From the NCBI RefSeq assembly GCF_008831285.2, contig NC_045143.1:2675503-2739502 (forward strand): a stretch of 64,000 bases of DNA. Reading direction: 5' to 3'. Of the stretch, positions 11,833 to 24,139 are shown one piece after another. Source of the DNA: Nymphaea colorata. Lineage: Eukaryota > Streptophyta > Magnoliopsida > Nymphaeales > Nymphaeaceae. The notes under the pieces were generated by a model. That model was not told the DNA's origin, ran no database searches, and was given only the letters and a program-made list of their open reading frames with translations. The position numbers were made by a program, and so were the translations under genes. The first letter of the stretch is position 1. Every line of letters begins with the position of its first letter.

Positions 11833-14800
11833 ACCATTAAGATTGTCATACCATTAACGATCAAAGAACAACATTATACATGCATGTTAACACATGAATG
11901 ACACATGCACTTGAACTGCATGTGCATGCAAGAGGTACATAAGACATGCATTTGCCATTCATACACACAAACAGACACACGCCCATGGGGTACCACAGAA
12001 GATAGAAGATAAAATGCAAATAGCTTATCCAACTGTATGAACAGAATGCATACAATGAAGTTCATAAATATTACCTTGTGACAACGGCTGGTACATGCAT
12101 TGAAGTTAACGCTTATTAGGGGTGAAGGCTTAATCCATTTACATCAGATCCAAGTACTACATGTCTTGATCAATTGTTTTTGCTCACCATCCAAGCCCCC
12201 CCTTATATAACTGCTGATCATTTCCGAGCAATTGGAAGCCGCTGACGAGGCCAAGAAATTGATATTACATGATCGTTCTTTTCCATCTTTTTTTGCAGCC
12301 AACTCCCCTGTTTCTTTCCAACAAAGACGAATGCATCAATAGTACAAGCATGACCACGACACTTCATCAATTTTAATTTTTTGCAACGAGTCAATGACAC
12401 TTCTTGTTGATACTAATGCTATTATTATTTGTGTCCATCTTCACCTCCACAATATAATTCTCTTATAGGTCACAAAATTATTTTTTATCAATGATGACCG
12501 TTATTTTAGTGTGAAATATTTATTTAATAACGTGAAACACTTGCATAATGCTCTTTGTTTTCTTGTGCACCATATGGGGATCTTCCTGCTCTAATACCAT
12601 ATTTGAAAAAGCAAATAAAAATCTAACCTCGTTTTTTCATATAGAAGTCCAACATCAATCTTAAGGAGTGTAAGAATTAATATTTATACATTCTTTTTTT
12701 ATAAGGATATCTAGATATTTCTCTTGACTTTTTTTCAACGCCAAGCAGATGATCATACTTCTTGATAATGTCAACATTACTTTTAAAAATACATGTTTAT
12801 TTAGGAAACAATGTCAACTGATAATTTCATATAATGTTTGTAAGCATCATTCCCCTCCTATGCTTTAAACCTCGGATCCATCAAGAACATGTTTTAGGTG
12901 TGTTTGGTGGCTCCAATCCTGTGTTAATATTCAATGAATATGTGCCAGAAATCAGAAAAAAAATCCTCGAGAAATTGGGTTTGATTTGCAAAACAATAGT
13001 ATTCAGTGAGTCTACCCTAATTTTTGGGATACATTCGTGGAATACTAATGCATACCAGCGTCTAGGGTACATTTCATTGTAATATATAAGATTTTGATAT
13101 TTTAAATTTTAAATATAGATATTTTAAATTTAAAAGTAGATATTTGATTACTGTCAACAGATCCTAAATCGAATTAAATCTATATTTCACCATACCCACT
13201 TTTTTGAATATCTATGTATTCGGATTCGAATTCAGACAATTTTTTTATCGTTATCTGAATCTGAAATCTAAATCTGACTTTCAAATTAATGTCCAAATCT
13301 GAATCCAAACTACGTTATAGATGCTGATAGGTTATTTGTTTGAAACTATATCCGATCCCAATCTGATTCTGGACAATATTTAGTTACATCCAAAACGGAA
13401 ACTCAATTCAAATGGATGTCATTTCTTATATCTCAATTCAACGTAATTTAATCGAATATCAAAATTTTTTATTAATTTGGTTTGGTAGGATGGGGATCTA
13501 AATCCGATTTATTGACATCTTGGATGCAAAACGTAGTGACTAACAAAACACTGATCTTTACGGCAGTGATATGAAGGGCGCAAGGGTGACCGTTGTAATT
13601 GGATTTGGATTCAAACTTGAACTCACGACTATTTTTTAAAATTGAATTGAAACCCAACTAGCAAATAATCATACATTCATATGAATTTGAACTCCACTAA
13701 GAGGTCTGACTCCACATTCGAAATTACATCAGTACTTAGATATATCTGACTTTACATGTCCCCTAATGCTGTATGAGGAGCTGGGTGACGCGAGCTCCAT
13801 GTTGTAAGCTCGGACTCCACTTGACTTGCTCATTAAAATAAGTTGTAATATATATATATATATAGAGAGAGGGGTTTTAGAGTGTGATGGGGATGCTAAA
13901 AAATTATTCAAAAATTGAGGGCTGTTTCAAACATAAGAATAAAGATTTGGTCTTTTTTATTGAGTGACGTAAAAAAGATCGACATTTTTCACGACATTCA
14001 TTATGTTCAAAGCTTGTGCTTCTATTTTTAGCGGTTTGCTATGTCTGTAAACCATACTTGGAGCCGAGAGACTTAGTTGCTCTGTCCAAAATAATAAATC
14101 CTGCAGTCAATGTCTTGTCTCTTTTTCCAAAAGGCATAACATAGTTGGTTTCTTTGAGTGTTGTGGTTACATAATGAGTTTTCTGTTCGATTTTCATAGG
14201 TACTACTCATCTAAACTACAAACTGTGGTATAAGCGGTGCTTGAATTGAAGGGTATACCGTCGGACCTCTTAGGAAAGAATTAGCTTTGCGTCTCCTTTA
14301 AATTGCAAGTGTGCAGTTAACGTTTGTGAATTGCATGCTCGAGCTCGACATGCAACTCACGACCCCTCCCCTTTCTAAAACAACAACTGAGCGTGGTTCT
14401 GCTCGTCATACCATTTCATTGCAAATTTGCCTAATCTCTGGACATGGTTGTCTTTCTCGGTATCTGGAAGCCAGCGGGAGGGTGGCAAGAAACGCCATGA
14501 CTGCCATGGTGATGAGAAGGAAATGAAGAAGCGGGTGGAAGGTGGAAGGTGGAAAGAAAGAACAGAGTGAAGTTGGTGGGAGCATGGGAGGTAGGGTGGT
14601 GTCCAGGTTGAAAGAAGTGATACTTACCAAACATGTTTGATCTATTTACATCCTTACCCATCACTAACCTCCCTTGTTTGTGAACCTCTCTGCTTTCTAT
14701 GAAGAAGAAGAAAGCACATGATAGACGAGAAGGCGAAATTGCATTGGGAATTAAGATTGTTCGGTTGCCTGTCATCACTTCTAGGAAGTTCGCTCCTTGC

Positions 14801-15817
14801 CCATTCTAACGAATATTGAAGATTCATAAGAGCATTTAGCTGTTTCATTCATCACTCCAAGTGTAAAAGGAGGTAGATATCTTCCTAACTTAGTTAGCGT
14901 TTGATAAAAATGTTGAAGGGTAATTTGGCAGCACAAACACTTTGTAAACATTTTATGAATTCACTCAAATTTTGAGGACAAGTTCTTATAAGTCAATACT
15001 TGTCTACTATCTAATGAACTTACCTTTATTTTTGGAGTAAATTCATAGAACACTCACAAAAAGCTTTTGACAGCCTCTATTTTTGGGGTAAATTCATAGA
15101 ACACTCACAAAAAGCTTTTGCTGTCAAACGGCCTCTAAAATATGTATATTCAAATTTTATGTTCCAAGAAAAAACCACAATGTTTTTGAATCAAGACACT
15201 ATGTTTTCTCATCAAACACTCTTTTAGACTACCAACAGACCTGGAAATAAAACAATTAACAGCGTCGTAGTCTTATTACCGTATTTGGTTGTGTAGATTT
15301 TCTAATGGGCTCAAAGACTTGAAGACTCATATTTTATTGAGCAACTCAAAGGTTTTAGAATTCTTTTATTTACGATGAGAGGGAAAATTTGGAGTGAGAT
15401 GAGATACCTAAGAATAAGGAGGAAACGCCAAAAGTTGCAGTGACAAGATTTTTTGGATGGTTTAATTTGGGACTCATTCAAGGAAAAGCCAAAAGTCGAT
15501 TCGATTCGATGGTCGATTCAAGAGTGCCAACATTAGTTCTTTTCTTTTTCTTTTCAATTGAAAGGATCCAAATCAGTTTTTACATCACAGCTTTGAGGCG
15601 GTCGAAGAAATTTTCGGATCCGATTCATCGTGGCCGACCTCGAGGATTCCTGAAGCAAACAGTCGGATTGTCGCGGGAAACGGCGAATGCTTAATTTTGT
15701 CATCCATGCACGGGCAAATAAATAAATAAATATGAGTAAGAGATAGAAAGAGAAAAGGAGAAGTGTGCTGGTTTCCATATATACTATAGAGGTGAAGCGT
15801 GGCTGGACGCAGGACTA
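11833..15817. other. Intergenic, repeat-derived, no gene recognised
   Basis: About 4 kb without a supportable gene. The part at 13090-13470 is a degenerate array of words such as AATCTGAATCC and GATCCGAAT, the same texture as 30690-31040 and 32380-32740. A 51-bp tandem duplication lies at 15028-15129. A short (TA)n run lies near 13850. Confidence 0.5.
15028..15129. repeat. 51-bp tandem duplication
   Basis: Two near-identical units start at 15028 and 15079, each containing AAATTCATAGAACACTCAC and AAAAAGCTTTTG. They differ at one or two bases. Confidence 0.85.
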
Positions 15818-15965
15818 GGGCTACACACGAGCCGAGCCGAGTCGAGCTCAAGCTTGCCCAGCTCGAACTCAACTCAAACTCAAGTCGAGCTGCCTAACAG
15901 AAGCTCGAGCTCGACTGGATTATACAAAGTCAAGCGCGAGCTTGACTCATTAACTCGATTAACTT
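15818..15965. mobile_element. Truncated hAT-like non-autonomous element
   Basis: The stretch begins TAGGGCTACACACGAGCCGA, a form common at the ends of plant hAT-like non-autonomous elements. It continues with repeated GAGCTCGA/CAAGCTTG words that are partly self-complementary. I find no matching right end with the reverse-complement terminus, so it is probably a fragment. It borders the GH17 remnant. Confidence 0.4.
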
Positions 15966-16500
15966 GTGTGCTGGAGTTGTAGGCATCGGCATTGTTCATG
16001 GTGGCGTAGGGCTCTTGCTGGGATCCCCTTTCGAAGGCTACCCTGTCTTTGTGATTAAGATGGGCACATCCAAGAAATTGAGGTTCTCCATCGAGACATA
16101 CGAGGAATCGATCATGGCGTCGAGGATGTTACTGTAGTGAAGCAGAGTATTGGGATCAACCTCCTCTTTTGTGGGACTGATTGGTTGGAACAGAGCATTG
16201 TCAATGAGAACCACACCTTTGTTTTGCATAAAGACATATTAGGGATAGAAATTGAGCATCAATGGCGAGCCGGTTCTGCGGAGGAGAGAGTGGTGAAGAC
16301 CTAATCACCGACGGTGATGGGGACGACGGCGGTGTCAGAATAGAATAGAAGGAGGTGATGTTGGTCTTGACCCAAGCTGCAGCCTGTAGAGGCAGGCATT
16401 GGAGGAGCCGATGCCCAGCAGTTGGTTGTTGGGATGACGACGATGCAAGCAAGGGTTTCTAAAACTCCACACATTTGGGCATACCTCACCCAAATGAGGG
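15965..16500 (-). pseudogene. GH17 glucan endo-1,3-beta-glucosidase fragment
   Basis: Read on the minus strand in shifting frames, this follows the middle of a plant family-17 beta-1,3-glucanase. A segment near 16300-16400 resembles the family's WV.TNI..FY stretch and is followed by the TVGDEVFTT-like region. The longest clean part (16229-16038) contains NALFQPISPTKEEVDPNTLL and an LDAMIDSSYVSMENL stretch. The family's nucleophile motif (normally VTETGWPS) reads ITKTG-stop-PS: the catalytic Glu is Lys and the Trp codon is TAG. A one-base loss follows within the KEPYAT-like motif. No signal peptide or C-terminal part is visible. It is clearly dead. The active family hydrolyses callose at cell walls and plasmodesmata. 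Confidence 0.75.
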
Positions 16501-17106
16501 AGGCATAATGAAAGGATTTTTATTCGATTTAAACTTCATGAAATCATGTAACCGCGGAGATGACTCTAATGATAAGCCCAACATCGCAAGCATGTTTTGA
16601 TCAACGGGAGGACCACGGCCATCTGGCAGACCTCTGGCAACCTGGCGGCAGGTGGATTATACCGCAGCTACACAACCGCTGAATAAATTCTCTTTCCTCA
16701 AAATCCTTCACATTCTTACATGTTTTAATCTCCCGCAACACATTTTTGACCTTTTCTATTTAGTGCTGGTGTTCAAAGACTCAACACTGGGCAACGAGCC
16801 AAATGCTTGTAATTTGGTACTTCGCAAGTAATAGTATTCATCTATACACATGCATATATACATTCCACCGCTTTTTTTTTTTGGTGTATTATTGACGACT
16901 CTTTTAAAAACTTTTCATGTATTGTCGATGATTTATTTAAAAATTCTTGTTATGTAGCTTTTGTGTTTTTAAGATATTAAAATATAAAATATTAAAAATT
17001 TCAATGACTAAGTTGGCCGAGCTTGGGTCAAGGTTTCGGACCAGCCCAAACTTGGTTTTGTTGAATGCGTTAATGAGAATTTAGGTATGAAGAACAATAT
17101 GAAATG
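16501..17106. other. Between pseudogene fragments, nothing recognised
   Basis: No coding similarity seen. It contains a poly-T-rich part near 16870. Confidence 0.4.
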
Positions 17107-18169
17107 TCAAAGGGATGGGATTGGATGCGAAGAATACAGAGGGTGCCTTTGTTGAAATTTTAAAAAACCCGCCGGGTAGTCCCGTAACGCGCTCTGCATG
17201 CGTTTCTGGGGCGATCTGAAGAGGCCAAGCGCGCTGGTCTTGGTGGAGACGATGATGCCGGTGAAGGCGGAGGAGGTGGCGGTGGTGGCGACTGTGGCCC
17301 CATGCCTCTTCCTGGCCAAGTACACCACCGAACCAAAGACGTGTTCCCGGCGTCTTCGGGCCTGACCGTCGTCGCCCAAGAGTTGCACAAGCCTGTTCGC
17401 AGAGAGATCCAGATACTCCAGCGAGGCACAGGCGCCTAGATCGGGGATACCGCCGGAAAAGTTATTCGCCGACAGGTCTAGTTTCCAGAAGTTCGCGCAC
17501 TCGGCGACCAAGATCCCGCCAGAAACTGTGTTCGCCTTCAGGGAGAGCAACCGAAGCGTCCGGCAACCCCCGGAACAGAGCATCCATGTAAGCGCCCCTT
17601 GGCCGGAAATGCTGTTGAAGCTCAGGTCGAGTTCCTCGAGCGCCGGAGGCAATGTTCCGCTGCCTCCAGCCGAGAAGGAAATGGCGTTGCAGGATAAATT
17701 CAAATGAACGAGGCTGGAGCATGACCTCAGGGCAGAGATGCCGGAGAGGTCGCCGGATATGGAGTTCCCACCAAGGTCAAGAACAGCTAAACCCACTGCG
17801 CAGGCCATCCCAGCGAAGGCGGAGAGATTTCCGGTGACATTCGCGGAGCTCAGCTGCAAACTCTCCAGCCCATCCAAACCCACCAACAACGCCACAACGT
17901 GTCAAAGATCGACGGTCAGCTGCCTCGAGCTGAGCGTCAGAGACGAGACGCGACCGGCAGTGCAAGCGACACCGTAGAAGTCGCAGACGCGGTTGCTCGG
18001 AAGGCAATCGGGGATGGAGTTGGGCAGCCTTGAAGTCCAGGAGCCGGCGGGCGTCGTTGTCGCCATTGGCGGAGGAAGACAACTGCCGCTGCAACGACGC
18101 CCCAGCCTCGAAGCTGAAGAAGACTGAGAAAAGAAGGAAAGAGACGCTGACGGCTGTGAAAGTGTTCAT
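17107..18169 (-). pseudogene. BRI1-like receptor N-terminal LRR region, truncated and disabled
   Basis: The ATG at 18169 begins a clear signal peptide (MNTFTAVSVSFLLF...). A DARRLLDFKA stretch follows, typical of the N-terminal cap of LRR receptors. A frameshift follows, then another frame reads the cap motif CDFYGVACTAGRVSSLTLS. An in-frame TGA sits just before 17895. The next ~170 codons hold LRRs such as LAVLDLGGNSISGDLS, ALEELDLSFNSISG and FWKLDLSANNFSGGIP, resembling the first repeats of BRI1/BRL receptors. After about 17375 the LRR pattern stops and an Ala/Thr-rich tail with no similarity follows. The island domain, membrane span and kinase are absent. Intact family members perceive brassinosteroid at the cell surface; this copy cannot. 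The parent family is intronless, so lack of introns is not evidence of retroposition. Confidence 0.75.
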
Positions 18170-18710
18170 GAGTAGCTCTGCACCGCCCTGTGCCTCTTCA
18201 TTCTGATCCCGCAAACCACATCGCCATGACCGCGCGAGAGAGAGAGTTGGAGAACGACAAAGACGAAGCGAACAGATAGACGGCAGATTATTTATAGTCT
18301 CTTGAGGCAGAGTGATTCACATGTGCTCGCTCGGATTTTTGGCAGCTTCCGTCGGCTGGAATTTTTTCCAATCCTGTTTTTTTTAACAGGACCCACATTT
18401 ACTTATTATTTTCTAATCAAGACATGCGATGGGAGTGACATTTTCTTCTTTCACTTCCGAACAAGGCCGGAACACTTACAAGTTACAAATCGTGTCTCTT
18501 ACTCCTCACGTGTTATTCTCAACATGCTTTTCCGATGCACACAGTATTGACAACTGACATATTGAATTTGGGGCGCTTTTTGAGAAATAAAAAAATATTC
18601 TTCAAATATTTTGTAATGATCTAAAATGCGTGAATTTTTCGTCTGTGTTACTAAACATCAAGGCCCAACAATTATTGCCTCCAAATATCATCTTGGAATT
18701 TTTATTTCTG
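18170..18710. other. Between pseudogene fragments, nothing recognised
   Basis: The part next to the BRI1-like start has a GA-rich run (18236-18247) that could be an old 5' leader. The remainder is AT-rich and without similarity that I recognise. Confidence 0.4.
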
Positions 18711-19229
18711 TACAGCTGAGACCCATTCATCAGCGAGCATACAACTTATCGCCTCGCTCTGCAAGAAGGACGCCTGGGTGAAGGCATCCAAGCAAGTGCG
18801 CTGGTTGGTGACGATGCCACTCATGAGGTATGGACCAGGTCTGCCTGGTCTTGGGCCAGGCTGGTGGAGTCGTAGGAGTCGAGGGTAGAGAGGGTGCTAA
18901 CCAAGAAATCGGTGGTGAGTTCGGAAAGCAACAGGCAATCTTCGAGAGCGACTGTCGCTCGTGGGGTGAGGGCGGCCTTATCCCTTATGGTCTCGTTTAT
19001 GAGGGAAGAGAAGGTGGCTGACTGCTGTAAGGACTTCTTGATAAGGTACTGGTCGTAGCCATAGAAATTGGAGAAGGATTCACTCGACAAGAGGAACTGA
19101 CAGAAGGAAGGATCGGTAGTGAAGGTGCAGGCATGGGAAGTTTTGAGACATGGAGGTAGGAAAGAGGAGAGTGAGGGCGAACAAGAGTGGGATGAGGAAC
19201 CTGGTGAAGGCTGTTGCAGAGCTCCCCAT
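18711..19229 (-). pseudogene. Pectinesterase / PMEI-domain fragment
   Basis: The ATG at 19229 starts MGSSATAFTRFLIPLLFALT, a good signal peptide. A frameshift then moves the reading to the frame holding ACTFTTDPSFCQFLLSS, the start of a pectin methylesterase inhibitor domain with its first cysteine pair. It continues through TVALEDCLLLSEL to QADLVHT. A second frame change occurs near 18828, beyond which another frame reads a segment like SGIVTNQRTCLDAF, the usual end of the PMEI pro-region. The pectinesterase catalytic domain is absent. Intact enzymes de-esterify pectin in the cell wall, and the PMEI pro-domain restrains them before cleavage. With two frameshifts and no enzyme domain, this is a non-functional remnant. 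Confidence 0.75.
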
Positions 19230-19559
19230 CTTGTATGGTGTTTCATTTGGTGATGTTTCTACCAAGCTATGGCTCTTGTCCTGGTGAGATGGGATGATGT
19301 GCATGTCGGCCCAGAGTTGGCGCGGCCAACTTGCAGGTTGAATTCAATAGTCACAATCTCTTTGGGATGTGCGGTCAAACGATCCTCTCTCCCTCTCGCT
19401 CTCTCTTCCCCCGTTCGCATGAGTTATATTAACGTGTTATTGGTATTGGTAAAAGAGGAACAAAGAAGCTCAGTTGTGCGTGATTCCATCGACGTGCGTC
19501 ATTGGTATTGCAGATCAATCCGCGTTATAGACTACAGTCTTGATGTCATCCCACACACA

Positions 19560-19960
19560 GTTACTCAGTCTCCCTGGACCCTTGCTTTCTCTGCAAGAAT
19601 AACAGCATGCCTCAGCTTCCAAGTGTTCCATAAAGCTGAAGGAAAAGACAGTCTCCAGCACTTACCCACAACGCCAGGAATCTTCTTCCCCACCACCACT
19701 TCATTGCTTCCTTCGAGTTCTTCAGTTTGGATGAGACATCGAACCTTTCTGCAATCATATTCCAAACAGGCTGTACCTTTTCATTTTTCACACTTTAGAA
19801 ACAGAGGGACATTAGTCTCTCCATCTCTATTTCAGATAAGGAAAACCTGTTCACCAAACTGATCCCAAAAACAGTATCCATCGTCAAAATCCTGCATGCC
19901 ATGGCCAGATAGTGAAACCCATTTCGCCCTCGGCAGTGCCTCACGCCAGAGCAGTCCAAC
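19560..19960 (-). pseudogene. Probable LINE C-terminal (zf-RVT region) remnant
   Basis: Minus-strand frames recall the end of plant LINE reverse-transcriptase proteins: a part like RILTMDTVF, then LKCEKVQPVWNMIAERF in place of the usual H-L-F-x-C...VW motif, then LWNTWKLRHAVILAEKAR, like the W-x-x-W-K-x-R-N-x-x-F motif. Stops and frame changes separate the pieces. The resemblance is from memory of the family pattern and is moderate only. Confidence 0.4.
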
Positions 19961-21770
19961 CTCTGGATCTGGATAGGGCATACATAAAGTGATTAAAAAA
20001 TAATTTTTTTTTCAATGTAAAATTTTTTTTGCTTATCATTTTGCCAGGGTGGGGCCATGGCCTAGGCGGCCCCCCCCTCCCTCCGCCCTGCTTACTTTCC
20101 CATTCCATAACATCATCCTCAGTCGTTAGAGCTGTATCTCTAATTGCAAGCGAGATCCATGGAGTTTCATATTTATTGCGTCTGCCCCTCATGGCCTCAT
20201 CCCCCAACTCACCATCCCACGCACTGTACAGTTTGAGTTGCCTTGTACCAAGGCATGAAGTTTTCCTGCACCAGGTATTATGGAATGATCCGACTGGAAC
20301 TCAGCACTTCTACCAATTACCTTTCGCCCAGGCGCCATCTTACTCGATGGCTCACCTCTTTCCATCCCCACATTAGCCCCCTCCAGAACCCACGTTAACC
20401 TTTTCTTTGAGTGGTTTGCAGTAGTTCTTTCTTAAAAATGTGTCAAAAACTTATGAATTAGTTAACTAAATGTGGGCATGTTTTGATTCTTAGGAATGGT
20501 TCAGATGCTCGTTAAGGTCATCGACTAGCTGACCTTGTACATGCCCTTCAGTGTTGGTGATTGTGATGACACTTAAAGCAATCACTGACGGCAAAGTGCA
20601 AGTGTCAAAAACACATGAACCAGGTCTTAAAAACAAGTTCAAAAAAAAAAACAGCTTCCCATGCAAACCTGGTTTTTCAGAAAGTTTTTTGAAAGGTGTC
20701 GTCCAAATACAACCTTAAAGGTTTTCAAGAAAACGTGTCAATGTCTGTCTACTAGAGATCATCTCTTCTTAATTTTGTGATGGAAAAATACATATAACGT
20801 GAAGAGGTGGTTGAGCTAATATATGTCACTGGTAAGTTTATGAACTTAAGCGATGCATCTAGCTAGAGGTGCTGCTTCAGAAGATTGTATGAATGGACAT
20901 ATAGCATGAATCTACATGATAAACATACTGAAAAGTATATTACCAGATTGGTGGTGCTCCAGCAATGGCTAATTACGAGTTGACAAGAGTCTATGAGCAA
21001 TTGCATCTGCTTGATGTACTAAACAATTCGGATCCAACGGCATGAGTCGGACAGATTTAATGCAACTTGATGAAGGGGAGGTAGTGCACCACTCAGGGGA
21101 ATGAGGGCCGTTTCCAGATTGGATCCACTTGATGCATTTCTTTGCTTGGTCTTGTTGATGACAGACCCGTAAAAACTAGGTTGGCATAAACTATGGATAT
21201 CTTATGAGCCGAGCACCGCGTTGGAAGTTCACAACCGAGTAAGAGCGGACTTAGACTGCTCCCATTAGGCGCAATCTCTTTCCAAGCTTGCCAAACTGCT
21301 GATATCTAGAATGTTGCCTAGAACAGAGAGGTTGCATGGTGGCCAGCGTTATGAGCGTAGAGTCAACACTAAGATGGAACAATGGAGGTTAGAGTTTACT
21401 TCCTCTAAAGCGACCGTTTGGAGTTTAACCTGTCCTATTCAAGGGAGATTGGCTCCCTACCATTTTATTTTGAAGAACGAGATTATATACAAAGAGAAAA
21501 AATGTACAAAATTCTGAGCATCAACAGCAGAGCAAAAAACCAAAAAACTAGCTGGCGAGCCCTTCTGCCCTAAAATTAGACCAAGAGTCACACGACGTCA
21601 AAAGGATACGCCTTAAAAAAAAATTCTCAGAGAACAGCAACACAGCTGGAACCTGGAGGAGCTCCCTAGCCACCATCATCACGTCCATCTCCTTCCCCAA
21701 ATCTGCACAGATATTCACCCACTTCAAGCGTGCGCAGATATTCACATATGGCACCCGCCGGAATACAAAC
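19961..21770. other. Intergenic, nothing firmly recognised
   Basis: Around 20040-20095 lies a GC-rich phrase, GGGGCCATGGCCTAGG, inside an AT-rich setting, probably repeat-derived. The ORFs here show no recognisable similarity. The copia element begins at 21771. Confidence 0.4.
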
Positions 21771-22017
21771 TGTTAAGGAAGGATTTGGATAATGATTGAA
21801 GAGCCTATAATTGTGGATGTAATTGGTGACGTCAAGCCCCTATAATTGTGGATCTGATACGATTTTATATCTTGTCATATTTTATTATAACCTCTCATCA
21901 ATTGTACTCTATATATTTGTTGTATTCTCAATCATATACAACATAGAAGAGATTTTAGTATTTGCTCGTGTCCTCTCTTTCTCTCTCTCTCACTCACGAT
22001 ACTCTTGAGGTTTTTCA
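21771..22017 (+). repeat. 5' LTR of the copia element
   Basis: It starts TGTTAAGGAAGG and ends GGTTTTTCA. A TATATATTTG motif near 21910 is the likely promoter. A CT-rich tract lies close to the end. A 10-base phrase, TATAATTGTG, is repeated within the first 90 bases. Confidence 0.95.
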
Positions 22018-22030
22018 TGGTATCAGAGCC
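22018..22030 (+). other. Primer-binding site (initiator tRNA-Met)
   Basis: TGGTATCAGAGCC follows the 5' LTR directly. It is the standard complement to the 3' end of plant initiator tRNA-Met used by copia elements. Confidence 0.9.
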
Positions 22031-22756
22031 AGCCTCTGCTCCACCTTGATTTTCCATGGATCAATTGCAGAGATTACTTTGCAGCAAAATATTGCAAAGA
22101 TCCTTGTTCATCAATTCTGCTGAGTCCTCTGTTCAGCAACTGTCCTGCGTTCTTGTTCATCTGAGCACCACCACCAGCGTCGGCAACCGTTGGCCTCCAT
22201 AGTACTCACTTAGCACCCTCTGTTCGTTCCGGTTCCAATGAACCCAAGCTTGACCAAATCCAACACCTGAGCCGGCTGGAATCGCAGATTTTCCAACCGT
22301 TGTCAGTTCTGGCCGCCTGTTGTAACCCGAGATTTTGCTAAAATTCCGACTGCCCGCGTTGCCAGCTCCGGCCACCATTTACGTCGAGCTAGGACCCATT
22401 GGAATCGTCTTCCTCTTGTCTATCTCTTCACCAGGGCACTATGACACCAGGGCGCTATGAATTTTTAACCACAAGCTGGCCTGAAGAGCTCCCTATGGCT
22501 GTATTGAAGCTGAAAACGAATTTGGTGGCGTCACTTCATCTTAGGCACGATTTTGCTGTGGTTCGGATCTGAAAATGAATTTGGTGGCGTTGGATTCTGT
22601 TGGGAGTCTACTATTTTCTATCTAAATTTCAGAATTTTTTGGACAATCCAGTGAGGTGTTGCTGATTTTTCAAGAGACGAAGGTCCCTGGATCTACTAAT
22701 AGGGTAACGTCCTCTTTCTTTTGCTGTAACCATCATATTCTTTCTCTAGAAGTATT

Positions 22757-24121
22757 ATGGCAACCCCATCGTCAACTCAATGGAATGCTATCGCTGCACT
22801 TGTCTCTGTTAAGCTTAACCGAGACAACTATTTACTATGGATCTCTCAATTGGAATTGGTCATAGAGTCTCAAGAACTTATACAGTTCATAGATGGGACC
22901 TTCCCCGCTCCTTCAAAAACCATTGTGAAGGATGGCAAGATTGAAGTAAATCCAGAGTTCGCTATTTGGAAGAGGTCTGATCGACTAGCACTAAGTTCGA
23001 TCAAGGCCACCGTCTCCGAACTAGTTCTCAGATAAATCGTGACTAGTAAATCAGCGTTTGAGGCATGGAATACGCTGAAAAAGTCGTTTCGTTCTCAATC
23101 ACCTTTGAGAATAATGTTGCTGCGAAAGGAGTTACATTTCATTCAAAAAGGCAATATGGATATGCAAACTTACTTGGAGCGAATCAAATTTCTTGCTGAT
23201 ACACTATCCGCGGCCGGATTAGATAGAATGGATGGTGATCTTGTACAGATCACAACGAATGGTTTGCCTATTGAATATGAAAGTTTTGTGACTCTCATTA
23301 GTACTAATTCTTCAAATGCCTCGATTATATTTTTTGAGTTGTTTGATCTTCTGCTCACACAAGAGAAGGGACTTAATATGTTCAAGTCAGCTAGGGTTGA
23401 TCCTCACAAATCTATCCAAGCATTACCAAAGGTTGAAAACCATATTGCTTTCGACACTTTTCGAGGGCGCGGAAGAGGATGAGGTGGCTTCAGAGGTCGA
23501 CAAGGAGGTCGATTCCAAGGAAGAGGAAATCGACCACATATTCCAACTCAACCACCACAAACTGGAGACTCCAACAACAATGCAGAAAATGAAAGTCATC
23601 CTTGCACCATCATCACATGTCAATATTGTGGACGGAAAGGTCACTCGGCAAGGACGTGTTATGATATTCCGCGTGCATTCTTTGCTATGAGTCTACAAGA
23701 ATCCACTGGTGAATATTGGTATCCTGACTCGGGAGCAACCAATCATATTGTCAACAACGATGAGATGATGCACAACAAGACGACATATGATGGATCGGAC
23801 AATATCATGATTGATAATATTTTAAGTTTCTCTATTAAGCATATAGGGAATTTATTAGTTAATACTGCAGGGTCTTCATTTCATCTTAACAATGCCCTGC
23901 ATGTGCCCAAAATGGCTCACAATCTTTTATCGGTGGGAAAATTTACATCTAAAAATGATTGTATTTTTCAATTCTCACCACATGATTTTGTTATTAAGGA
24001 TCAACAGACGGGCAAGATTCTACTTCAAGGACCAAAGATGCGTAACGGGCTCTATCACATTAAGGCGACAAGGTCAAACATGGATTCATCTTCAACCAAG
24101 GGAGCAGCGTTTACTTGCTAG
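22757..24121 (+). pseudogene. Copia gag and protease, with in-frame stops
   Basis: One frame runs from the ATG at 22757 through gag to protease, broken by stops at 23033-23035, 23480-23482 and 24119-24121. The N-terminal part has the UBN2-type gag fold signature (NYLLWISQLELVIES and later AWNTLKKSF). An Arg/Gly-rich RGRGRG stretch leads to a zinc knuckle, CQYCGRKGHSARTC. The protease follows with the active-site motif DSGATNHI at about 23729. Gag packages the element RNA and protease matures the polyprotein. The stops prevent a full product. Confidence 0.9.
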
Positions 24122-24139
24122 TTTCCAACAAGCGTCAAA

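Noticed and set aside
17160-17429. Proline-rich 89-codon minus-strand ORF
   Set aside because: An alternative frame of the tail of the BRI1-like remnant; its Pro run comes from a CCACCG repeat.
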